Assembly (NCBI GenBank): GCA_023512835.1
Contig: CM042086.1
Coordinates: 18,148,320-18,212,319, forward strand
Reading direction: 5' to 3'
DNA: 64,000 nt
Origin: Taxillus chinensis
Lineage: Eukaryota > Streptophyta > Magnoliopsida > Santalales > Loranthaceae
This document shows, in pieces, positions 34,801 to 46,800 of the stretch. The position numbers were made by a program, and so were the translations under genes. The notes under the pieces were generated by a model. The model saw only the letters and a program-made list of their open reading frames with translations. It was not told the origin of the DNA and ran no database searches. Position 1 is the first letter of the stretch. Each line of letters begins with the position of its first letter.

Positions 34801-37800
34801 TCAGGCTTGTGCTTGGGTCAGTCTGTTCTAAAGAGAGATGTGGAGTTGCAAGCTAATCCTTATGCTATGAATTTTCCAACATTTCAACTTGCAGGCCAAA
34901 ACAAAATTGTACTTTGAAAGTCCAAGCATTCATTAAATATTAAGTTATAATCACCATCCAAAACTTACATCACTATCAATGGTATTTTGACTTGGAGATT
35001 CAAACTGACGGGGAGTAGCTATAAGATTGAAAAAGACCCCCTGCCCCCAAAATAAATAAATAAATAAAAAATGATGCAAAACAAAAAACATGCAGTATAT
35101 TTTGTTAAGCTTCCAGATAAAGGATCAATGTAATCACTTTTTATTTGTTACGAATATAAAAGCAGAAGGATTCCATGAAAAAAAATACCTGATTCAATGA
35201 GTCTCGCCTCCTCACAGTTTCAGGTTCAAAACTCATAGAATCTGATTGAATTCTCATAGGTTGATTTTTTGTGGAAGCAGAGCGAGAAGAAAGCGAACTT
35301 TCATTAATGGACTTGGCATCACAAGCCTGTGATGCTTCAGGGGAGCTCAAAGAAGCATGATCATAAGGGATACCAATTGTTTCAAACAACTCTTTTTTCA
35401 CTTTCTGTTGTATAGCAGGAGAATCTATGCTCAACATAGCCATCTGTTTTGAAAGGCATTCAGAAAGCTGCTCTGCAGCTGCTAATTGTGAACTCATCAC
35501 ATTGTGGAAACTATGCAACGACTGCATGTGCCTGCACAAAGAATAAATCTAATTCAATAAAAGCTCAACTATTACCCAGTCTGGAGTTACATCAAATCAA
35601 AGCATATAACTACTACACAGAATGAAGAAAGTGGAATTCTCATGCCTAGGGGAACCAAATTTACAGCCAGTACGACGAACATTAGATCCACCATCTACAC
35701 CAAACTTATTGAGTTCAAGGGTATTAAAATGCCTTTCCAATTCAATCAGTTGATTAGTCAAGTCCTGAAGAAAAGATAGTGAAACATATCAGTACATCTG
35801 AGATCAAACAAATAAATGATTAGTGACATGAATGAAAATTTACCTGATTTACGTCCAATATATGTCTACGCTTCAGCTCAAATTCAGAACTCAACTTCTG
35901 GCGACTCCACAGATCCCAATATTGGACATCAGTAGATTGTTTTACAATGCCTTCCATGTATATTTTTCTAGCCAAAACTGGCAACAATACGACAATTAAC
36001 TGATTTAATTAAAATCAGAAAGACCAAGACTAAGATAAAAAATATTTAAAAAAAAAACAAAAAAAGTGATGCTAATAATTACTAATAAACTTAGGGGGCG
36101 TTTATTTATTTATTTTTTTCCATTTCCAAATAAGAACTGAAATCTGAAACCACACCTGAAATAATGGCTGAAACTGAATATAAAGTTGTTGAAGATGTTT
36201 ACTTGAAAAAAAAACATCTTAAACACTTATTTCTAATTTCACCCATTAGCCATAATAAAATTCTATTGAATAAAAAAAAACGAATTGTGGTAATTTGAAG
36301 GTTCAACCCATTAAATACAGCTGGCTCAACTGATATTTCAAAATCTATATTAGTGCCTTGATGACATCTGAAATAGAACACACTTTTTAGTTATTAAATT
36401 CAATGTAATTAATAAAATAAAATAAAAGAACCTCATGTTTCACCCCCACTAGATCAAAGACCATTACCAATTCCCTACTGCCTCCATTAACCTTCATATC
36501 CTAAGTCTCAAAACCACCGTATACGGTGAGGCTCTGTCCCTATCTGCCACACTCATGTCTAGGTGCGTGGAGCACATCTCTTCCATCGTCTCTTGTGGCT
36601 CCTCCTGGCACAGCAAATCCAACTGACGGACTAGGTGACCAAGGCAGATGAAGGAGAGAGAGATAAGAGACGAGGGGGGGGGGGGGGGGGGGGGGAGAAA
36701 GAGACTCCATCGGATGAAATGGCGTGGAACAGTATGGGAGAGGGAGATAAGGAAATTATTGTAATTTCATTTGACATAAAAGGATAGTTTGGTAAAGATT
36801 GGTCTCAAAATTTTGGTTTACAAATTCAGCCAGGATTTATAGGCAGAAAATATAAGGTATGATCAGCGCTTAAAATGGGAAAAAAAAGGAACATTCTTAA
36901 ATTAAAATTTATCTTACAAAATCAGTTTATGGCTCGATCCATTGAGGCCAAAGAAACGACACCTGACACTGGAACTTGGGCATCTTAAAAATGAGTGACC
37001 ATCATAAAATAGCAATGATGTGTGCATGGAAAATTCATCTTATGTGTGTAGGGATATAAATGTCGATTTTGAAAACTACAAATCCTACTTTTCATTTTAA
37101 AAAAAAAACATAGCAACCAGTCCTACCATACAGCACTCAATAATTATGATGTAATCTGCAACTGTTTCACAGAAGTGCACTTTAAAAGGACATTGTTCAA
37201 TAAGAGCAACATTTAAAGCATTGGACCATTAACATTCACGAAATTTGTATGAAATATCAAATATATGTTTACAATATCTCCTACTCACTTCCTAAAAGAA
37301 TATATCTTAGCATGTTTGGTACACAAACATTATTTAGATGAAAATGCTATAATTATAGGAATTAAATTAGAGGAAGGATACTCATAACCCCAAAAGGCCA
37401 TACACACCCACCTATCATTTTTAATATACTATTCAAATAATAATTTTAGAACATATATAAAATATTTGACGAATATTATTCGATCGTTGTATTTATGTTA
37501 TAATAATATTCTTCAAATACTATTTATTTGAAAATATTTTTTTGAATATTAAATTTATATTCAAATAATTTGAAAAATATTTATGTTCAAATAATATTAT
37601 TCAAACATTTAAATTATATTCGAATATTAATATGAAAATATTTTTTTTATAAAAGATAACTTAATCATTTTACATCGGTGGTGAATATATTAATAAATTT
37701 GATGGGTGTATTTATCCCTTGTCATTAAATTAACATCGGTATGAAAATGAATTCAAAACAAAATTCATTGTTTGTACCAATTACATTGAAATTTAAAATT

Positions 37801-40800
37801 ACTTAAATTTTCATTTTCATGTTTAGTATAAATAAGTGACATAGGAATAAATGCATTTTAAATAAAATCACTTTCCTTTTTTTTTAAAGTAAAAAATTAC
37901 TTCAGTACCCTTAAAGGCAAAAAATAAAAATCTAAATTTAAAATGCTAATGTCAATAATGACCAACAACAATCAATGGTTGTGATTAGTAGTACAAGATG
38001 ATGGTTAAATCGGTCCACATCAATAAAAAAATGGTCAATAGTAACTAATGGTCAATGTTGGTCTACATTGGCAAATTACGATTATAGAGAGCATAGAGAG
38101 ACAATAGTCGATGTAAATCTGTAATAGTCAATGACAATCAATGACAATGATAATAAAAGTTGGAGACAATGGTGAATCCCTACCAACAATGGTCAATGAT
38201 AGTCAACACAATTAACAATAGTAAATATTAATTTACATCTTATAATATATCCAACGTGATTTAAAAGAATGGATTACAAACCAAATGACAGTTTGAAAAA
38301 TAGAATACCAGCAAATTTAAAATTACCTTGCACAGTCCTATCAAGAAGATGCTGAGTTTCACCATGTTGATCGTCCATTATGCTCTAAAAGGTCGAGTCA
38401 ACAAAAATAAAAACATGAGCATAGAATGCAAAGTGTTGATACATAAATGCAAGTTAATTAAATGCTATATCTTTTCTCAATAGTTGAAGCATATACAATA
38501 ACAGACTTTGCATATAAATGCTGCAATCTATTAATTCTTTGGCTTCTATTTAAGATTGAAATTTCATGAAGAATTTTATTTTTCTTAACTCTTTAAAAAA
38601 AATTTCTTATCCAATTCATGAACATAGTTTCCCTACTTATATTCTGTATAACCTAAATTTTGAATTTGAATCTGGAGCACTCTATCTCATTCAAATCCCA
38701 CTCCGAACTTTTAACATTGCATCCCAGCATAGTCATCAATGTTTTTTTTTTTTTCATAAAACAGATATTCATTAAAAGGTCATCAAGAGGTGGCAATAGA
38801 ATTTCAACATTGCTGTCAAAAAACTAGGAATGTCACAACACACCCTGATACCTAAAATCATCCCACAACTTTATTATTTTCAATAATTATTTTCCAAAAA
38901 AAAAAACTATAGATCAAATAGAGTTAAAAAGCAGTTTTTGAATTAAAATTTGCTCAAAGCTTTTACAATTAATATATACATAGATACCATCTACAAAGTA
39001 GGAAATTCCTTAAATTAAATATCTTGATTTATGAAATTTCAAATCAAAGCTACAAGGAAGAATTAATGATTTCTAGAATCAAGAATCAATTTAATTACAA
39101 AAATTTCTTCATTCCTAACTTGGGTATCCAATTTTGAAAATCTAAGATGCGTAGTTCTTTAGTGAGTACATCCATAGAAGTCCACTATCCAACTTCTCTT
39201 TGATGAAGTAGTAATCAATTTCAATGTGATTGGTTCGATCATATCAGACAAAGTTGTGTGCCATGCATATTGTTGATAACAACTATGTTGTCATAGTGGT
39301 CTCATTAACCAAAATAACTCGCATATTCCTTAAGTCATTGCGTGAAACTCAACTTCTACATTTATCGTGTCACAACATTTCTTGCTCCTCTAAGTCATAA
39401 GTATTATTAGATAAAAATCGCATACAAGAAGCGCGCGAAAAACATGCGAAGACATAATTACAATAATAATAAAAAACTAACTCAAAAGGAACACCATTGA
39501 TAACATCCCACAAGGAAGAGTAGCAAAGACTACCCAAAATAAACATTCAATCCCCCAAACAACAGAAAAAAATACAAGAAAGCTTGACAATAAGCCTTTC
39601 CTAATCATCAAACACCCGCTTGTTCCACTCTCGCCAAAAACATCACAGGAGGCAATGAGGGACAGCCCGCCGCACCTCCAAACACCACCCTAAAACCCTT
39701 AGCCAACACGCAAACAAACTCAGAAAGAGAGGACGGCATCACCCGCTGGAGGCCGAACAGGCAAAAGACCATATCCCACAAACCCCAAACATATGAACAA
39801 TGAAAGAAAAGATGATGCATGAACTCCAGCGAAGCCTTGCACATGAAACATTTATTGACAAGAACGAAACCCCTGTGCCTCAAATGATCAGCAGTCAGAA
39901 TCTTACAGAAGGCTGCTGCCCAAGCGAAGAAAGCGACCCTAGATGGCACCCGAGCCTTCCAAATACTCCGCCAAGGAAACATTATGTGCTTGTAATTATG
40001 TTTGCTCTAGAGTATTAAAATACATTATGGAAGGTTCCATTTCGTTCAGAATCTATTGAGTTCCATTTTGTTCCATCTATTGAGTACTCTGGACTTGGTA
40101 TCCGTGCTCCCAATTGGGGTGCCAACACAACCGATCTGCCTCAAACCTCGTCGGAGGAACTAAATACAACAAATCAAAAAAAAGAAGAAAGTCTCTAATT
40201 CCCAATCTTGCATAACGCGCGAAAACACCACCTCCAACTGTAAGAAAGTACCACGAATATAGTGAACATCGGACACAAAAGCATCAGAAAGGCACGCTAA
40301 CCGATACAACTCTGGATACACAGCATGCCAAAAACGGATAGAAACAACGTCCCTTAACTCAAACACCACAAACTGGGAGAAAGAATCTCACCCCGTGCCA
40401 TGAGGACCGCAAGGCACTAAGGAGATCCAACCTCCGTTGGCAACCTCATATTTGACCGCAATCACCTCCCGTCATAGAGCCCCCTGCTCCGCTCCAAACC
40501 ACCACAAGGAAAGGTGCAATATCATGCGGTTGACTTTCTAATTACCATCGACCCTCCATAATAAGTATCAATGTGTGCTTTAAATATTAGTCTATTATAC
40601 CTTTTAAATATAATACCTCTCTCTGATGTCCCTTTTACATATTGTAGCATATGGATGGGCTACATACAAGTGGACTTCACTGTGCATGAGTTGATTGATC
40701 ATACTTGCTGCATATGCCATGTCAGGTCTTGTATAAGATTAGTATTCTTACTAATCTTTGATAAATCTCTCAATCTACAACATCTTCAGTATTCTTGTTT

Positions 40801-43800
40801 CTAAGGAGATTTGTGATGTTGAGCGATGAAAATGCCTTGCTAGGAGTGAGTGTCTTCAATGCCTATAAAGTACTTTATTCTTCCCAAAGCCTTGATTTCT
40901 AATTCTTTGGACAAACATTAACTCAAAATTTGTTTCTCTTTTCCTTCCTTTTCAATCACTATTAGTAGTTTTGTGAATCCCTTGACGATGAATGCTTAAT
41001 GAACAATGTATGGTCTACTTGACTCGTGAATCAACCAAACAATGCCAATGATGACTATTTGAGTACATATAAGGTTTTTTTGGAACTTGCATATGATATT
41101 AGTAGTTAAATATTTCTAGTAAAGAAGTAAAATCTTCATATTTTTTTTTTCTAATTCACTAGGAATGCATTTTTAACATAAAAAATCATAATTTGCAAAA
41201 AACAACAAGATTCTGATAATTTTCATTTTGGCAATTAGAATAAATGTCTTCAGATAGTTAATCCCATATATTTGGGTGTAACCATTGGCAATCAACTTCG
41301 CCTTATAGCTTTCTAAAGATTCTTTCTAAATAAGATTCATGCTCATGGAAGATGACATCAATGGACACAAAACCTTTTTAAGAAGGGTGATAGCACTTAT
41401 AGCATGTTTGGTACGCGGGAAAGGAAAGGAAAGGAATCAGATTGCATTCCTTTCCCATGTTTGGTATGAAAATAGAGAAGGTAAATCAATTCCAATGGGA
41501 ATCTTATACACCCACATAGGGGGAAATTGATTCCCCCCATCACCCCTGGTTTAAAGATTCCCTTGTCCTTTTTTCTTTTTTTACCCTTAATTTTTTTATC
41601 CCCCGTTCTCCCCCGCAACCCCACTTCCCGTTGCCCCCGCCTGCACCCTTCTCCCGCAAGCCCTCTCCGGTCACCCCCACCTGCACTCCTCTCCCCCCGA
41701 TGCACACACTGTGGCATCGCAGGAAAGGCAACAGCCGTCCGATCTCTACCGCCGCTGCACCTCTGGCGACGGTCGCCATCTCCCCAAAGAACATATGCTT
41801 CACCCCAGTGAACTTCTCCCCCCCCCCCCCCCCCCCGCCCGCGCCGCACCTCTCTCTGGTGACGGTCGCCCATCTCCCCAGCAACGCAGTGACGCTTCAG
41901 CCCCGTCGCCCAGCGACCCAGCGACATTTCATCAAAACCCCATCGAGGCTTCGCCCCTGTCGCCCATCGCCGCAGCGACGCTTCGCCCCAGTCGCCTATC
42001 ACCCCCAACGAAGCTTTGTCAAAACCCACGACTTCAACCTTCGTCCATCTCCTCCCTGACGGCGCACCAGCAAATTAGGTTATGATAAAATAAAAAAAAT
42101 AGAGAATGTGAGGATATTTGTGTAATTGACCTAATTCATTGCTTTCCATTCCCAAGTATTCCAAACATAGGAAAGGTAATCAAAAAATTCATTCCTTTAC
42201 CATATCAATCTTATTCCTTTAATGATTCCATTCCCCTCAATTTCATTCCCGCATACCAAACGAGCCATTATAGCCTCTTTGAGTACAAGAGTATCCTACA
42301 AATAAACATTTGAGTGCTTTGGGATCCAATTTACCCCAATATGGTCCATGAATATGAACAAATGATACACAACAAAAAAATTTAAAAAGCAAGATTATTG
42401 GAGGTTTCAAAGTTCTGATAGAATTAGTAAAGGATCTCTATTGGACTCTTGGATCCTAAGACTAACCAATTTATGAGATAAGTTGTAAGGGCAGCTTCTA
42501 CTTAAAACAAACATTGTATTGGAAAAGAGAGGCTCTATATACATTAAGAATGTGGCCATTCTTTTAGTTCGAATAAACAATTTTGTTGTGATTCTCTCAC
42601 TTTGAAAGAATAGGGTCAGAATTTCATTGAAACTCGTTGGCATTATAAAATCTAAATCTTTTCCAAATTGATTTCTAATTTTCTAACCATGGAAAAAAAT
42701 ACATGATGACTATGGTGAAAAGAGACATTACAATGTAAATCTTTTAGGGTTTTCTTCACAGAAACAAGGTTTGTAGACAATCTAAGAAAATATATAACAT
42801 TTATAAAGGTTAGAGACAAGAGGAGCTCAATAGTTAATGAGCCATCAACAGTAGCTCTCATTCTATTACCTAGACAAGAAGAATATGTGCTGAATAGATT
42901 GAGTGAATGTATCATGTGGTTAGTTACACCTGAATTTACGTTCCAAGTACCTGGAAGGTAATTTTCACGCATTTGATTTTATTATTTTTTTATAAGAAAA
43001 ATTTATTAGAAAAAAGTCACACCCAATGAGTGTGCGAAAAGTAAAAGTACAAGAACATGTTCAAAAGAAATAACCATAAATAATATCACAAAAGAAAAAA
43101 AACGAAACATGCCCGAAGCCAACACCATTTGTAAAGGAGAGCCAAAAAGAGCCATATAAAAAATAATGTGGAGATCCAAACCAAAAAGGATGGCACAATG
43201 CGATTATTAGGCCACTCGAACACCCACCAAGTAGTGGAAGATCAACCAAGCCCAAAGCATCAATAAACGCAGAGAACCCAACCATCAAAAAAAGAAACCC
43301 TGTCGAACCCATCTGCACAAAAGGGAAGTGCACAATCCTCCCGAGACACCACAACACCTCCCGCCAGCAATACAAACCAGAATGCTCAATAGGCTCTCAA
43401 AAGCATTAAGAATTTGATGAAACGCAACAAATGAAGACTGGGGAGTGAGGAATGGGTAGTGCTTTTTTAAAAAGAAGAAGTGGAAATGGTAGATGGAAAA
43501 CTTGTTAGATGGCTGACCAATGGCCCGAATTTATACCATGTTATACTTTAATATGTAAATATAGATAATTTTATTATTTTATAATGTTTGGAAGATAAGG
43601 GTTTCATTTTAAATTTCACTTTTGACTTCTTAAATTTCGAAATTGGCCTTGTTTAGTTTATTATCATATGACACTAATTTTTTGTGAATAATTGTATACA
43701 TATGGTTATTTAAAGATAATATATTTATTAAGCATAGGTTTAACTTTGATAATGATGGAATTTTAGACTTAGACAATATGTAGTTTCTAACTTTCGGGCT

Positions 43801-46800
43801 TAGGCAAGTTCGAGTATTGAGCTTATATCATAAAATGTTTGGACTAGGATTATCAAGTTCGAGTATCGAGTTAAAAAGAGCATATGACTAACAAATATTT
43901 TGGACTTAAAGTGAAGACTAGGACAAAAGAATAGCGTATAATTGAGCTTTTGTATTCCATTTTGACTGGGTTAGATCACAACCAAACTCAGCAAGGAAGC
44001 CCAAAATGAAAAGTCAGTTCTAAGACCTCAAAATGCCCTAAAATCCACGCTTCCACAGATCCAAGAAACAACCAATCTACAAAACGACATCGCTACAAAA
44101 GCTTTGCGATGTCCACTAACACATTCTTCAGCTTAGTTTCCCGATCACAAAGCCGACGCACATTCCATGGCAGAAAGTGCAAACTCATTGGGCTAATGCA
44201 AGGTCCTCCTAAGAGCCAAACTATGTAGCTGTCCCAATCTAGAAATTTGAAAAACTCTAACATCTTAATTAATTGAAGAGACAAGCCTTTTAAGATTCCT
44301 TGCCAATTCTCCCATGGGATGTCTCAGTTATGTGGTTTTAATTGTCCAATTCTCTCATTTTCAGCAGCAAATGCATTATCCACTGTCAGAGTTAAATGTT
44401 GTCTACCTTGAGATATCATTGTTGAACAATTAATCCTCTTATGCTCTCTTCCCCTCGACCAATGCTACAATTTCATTAAAACACAACACTTCATCTAAAT
44501 CCTTATTTGGTCGAACTCAAGATTTAATCCTTCATTAACTCAAAAATAGACTTTATCATTACAGCAGCATCTTCAGAACACTCTGTCTTGATAACTCGAT
44601 AGTGATTCTATTCTTGCCATAAGGCTTTCAACTGGTTGCCATACTCTGTAAGTGTCTTACTTCCTTGTTCGGCTGCTAATGTTTTCACCTTCACAACATA
44701 GACTCGGGCTGCATCTCTTTTATTAGAATATACTTGTCTGATAGCCTCTCAGATATCTTTCGTCATAGAACACCTATATGTTCATCGTCCCATGCTTTAT
44801 ACTTTAGATCTTCTGATTTTGGTCCATCTCTAGTCAGGTGACAACTTTCTTTTGCCCTTCAGAATTGTCTGAACAAATTCAGATGATTTTAAGTAAATTT
44901 TACCATCAAGCCTATAGGCAGAAGGAATGTCCTGTAATTCTCCAGATTGCGGATTTTTGATTACCTAATCAGGCTCAAGGGTAAACTTTCCAGTTTCAGA
45001 CATTCTTTTGATAAAAAAGTGTTCATCAAGGGAAAGAAAAAAAAAGTTTTTGTGCAGCAAAAACACAAGAGATTAAAGGTAATGGAGGCCTAAAGGTTCG
45101 GTAGCAGTCCCTCATTGGTTTGCTCTAATACCATACCAGAAAATAGAGATAAAAATGAATTTTTGAATTATATTTTGCCTAAAGCTTTTGCAATCAGTAT
45201 GTACATTGTTAGCATCTACAAAGTAGGAAATTCTCTAGTTTAAATATCTTGATTTATGGGATTTAGGTTAAATCCCTTATCAGATTTCAAATCAAAGCTT
45301 AATTAAGAATTAATTATTCCAAAAATAAAGGGTCAATTTAATTACAAAAAACACAAAAATCAAGCTGTAAATGCTTAATATGATATAAACCGTTATAATG
45401 AAGACAAGCTTCTATTTTTCATTGGCCAGGTAAATTTTAACATATCAATAACACCTGGCTGCACACATGTTGCCAAACACCATAGATGTTTTATACACGG
45501 CAACAACCTCTCTCAAGGAATTTATTCTGGCCTTGAATCTTGCATTTGCAGTCTCTAAAAGCATTTGTGATGGTTTTGGATAGTTTTTGAAATACACACT
45601 TTCAGAACCATAGCTTTTTGACAAAAGGCCTTCTTAGTGCTTTCATATGACATTATAATGCATTAAACGAAAGGTTCTGATATTCAAAAAGGTTTGTCAC
45701 TTCTTCCTTGTTCTGATATTGAAAAGGTTCTACATCAAGAAGGTGAGATATATCGTAATAGCAGTCTTGCCCCACCAATGTCTGATTGTGTTACATGGCT
45801 TTCCATTTACTGTTTGTACAACACATCCAAGAATCTGGTAACAAGCTTCTATGCCATGCAATGCTTCTAATTGCATTTCCTTGCTTGTGATTTAGTCTCA
45901 GATAATGTAAGGTTATTGCGTTTCTCCATTGTCCCTTTTTCATGGAAATACCTTTGATGGTTCAACTACTATATTACTAAGATCTATTATTCTCCGTAAA
46001 CTATTTATTTCATTACACATGTGAGAATAGGCAGGAATTGTCATGAATTGCAGTAGAATCAGTATTCCTAACAATCTCTAGTCCATCTCAAACAAATTGG
46101 ATATCATGTGCTAATGTTTTCACCATTAGCATGTGTGGGAGTGACTGTGTGTGTGAGAAAGAGAGAAAGAGCAAGAGAGAGAGAAATATGAAATTTACCC
46201 TCCACATTCTGCATTTTTCAGATACAGATCCTATCCCCTGCTCTAATGCAGCAACTGAACCTTTCTGCAATGCAAAGCACTCATCCTTGAAACCGCCTGG
46301 CTCTTCTATGCATCTCAACAGTGCATCAAGTTCTTTGACCATGTCATTAATCTGGGAAAAAAATAGAGGCTTAGTGGCAGAGACACCTACAGATAATATT
46401 ATCAATCAAGGATGTAAATAAAGGAATGCATAGACGTTCAAAACCCTAACAAAATTAAAAAGAAAATTAAACTTGAATGAATAGACAATTGAATTTTGAA
46501 CAGAGATAAGGACACTGAATTAAAAAATAATGCATTTAAATATAAAAATAGAAAAATGCATCTTGAAACAGCTAAAGAAATGAAGACAAAAATATTACAT
46601 TGCCAAATTGTTTTGATAAATTTGGTTCAGAATCCTCAAATGAAATTCTAGAAGCGTCCTTGGCAAGATGAAATTTGTGGTTAGAAGACTTCCCCAAAGT
46701 GGAACCATCTTGTGAAAATGATTGGGAGCTACTTTTGAAGGGTAATGGTACAATGTTCCCAGATTGTTTTGATGAATTCAGTTCAGAATTCTCAAATGGA

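Larger units (their letters stand above)
38890..45362 (-). mobile_element. Decayed Ty1/copia retrotransposon in NUP214 intron
   Basis: Paired LTRs of about 220-230 bp (about 38890-39111 and 45134-45362) share long blocks such as CTACAAAGTAGGAAATTC. Next to the right LTR is a minus-strand primer-binding site TGGTATTAGAGC for initiator Met-tRNA (45122-45133). On the minus strand come gag (from ATG at 45003, with [14 protein letters not shown]), protease (about 42972-42850, [12 protein letters not shown] in place of the usual DSG), integrase remnants (42660-42280), reverse transcriptase/RNase H (41330-40570, [25 protein letters not shown]) and the RNase H end (39420-39112, [18 protein letters not shown]). 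That gag-PR-IN-RT-RH order defines copia. Many stops and the lost catalytic Asp make it dead. It is co-oriented with NUP214. Confidence 0.88.
35189..46351 (-). other. NUP214: NUP214 coiled-coil exons
   Basis: Exons 46351-46199, 38384-38327, 35977-35844, 35764-35646 and 35531-35189 encode a heptad-rich region ([83 protein letters not shown]). In the family this region assembles with NUP62/NUP88-type partners. The acceptor of the first exon has a long pyrimidine tract followed by CCCAG; an upstream AG would put it out of frame. Confidence 0.9.

Noticed and set aside
41397..42085. Several overlapping long frames on both strands
   Set aside because: They lie inside a Harbinger-type element, in a GC-rich block with a 19-C run; overlapping frames in all phases show composition bias, not genes.
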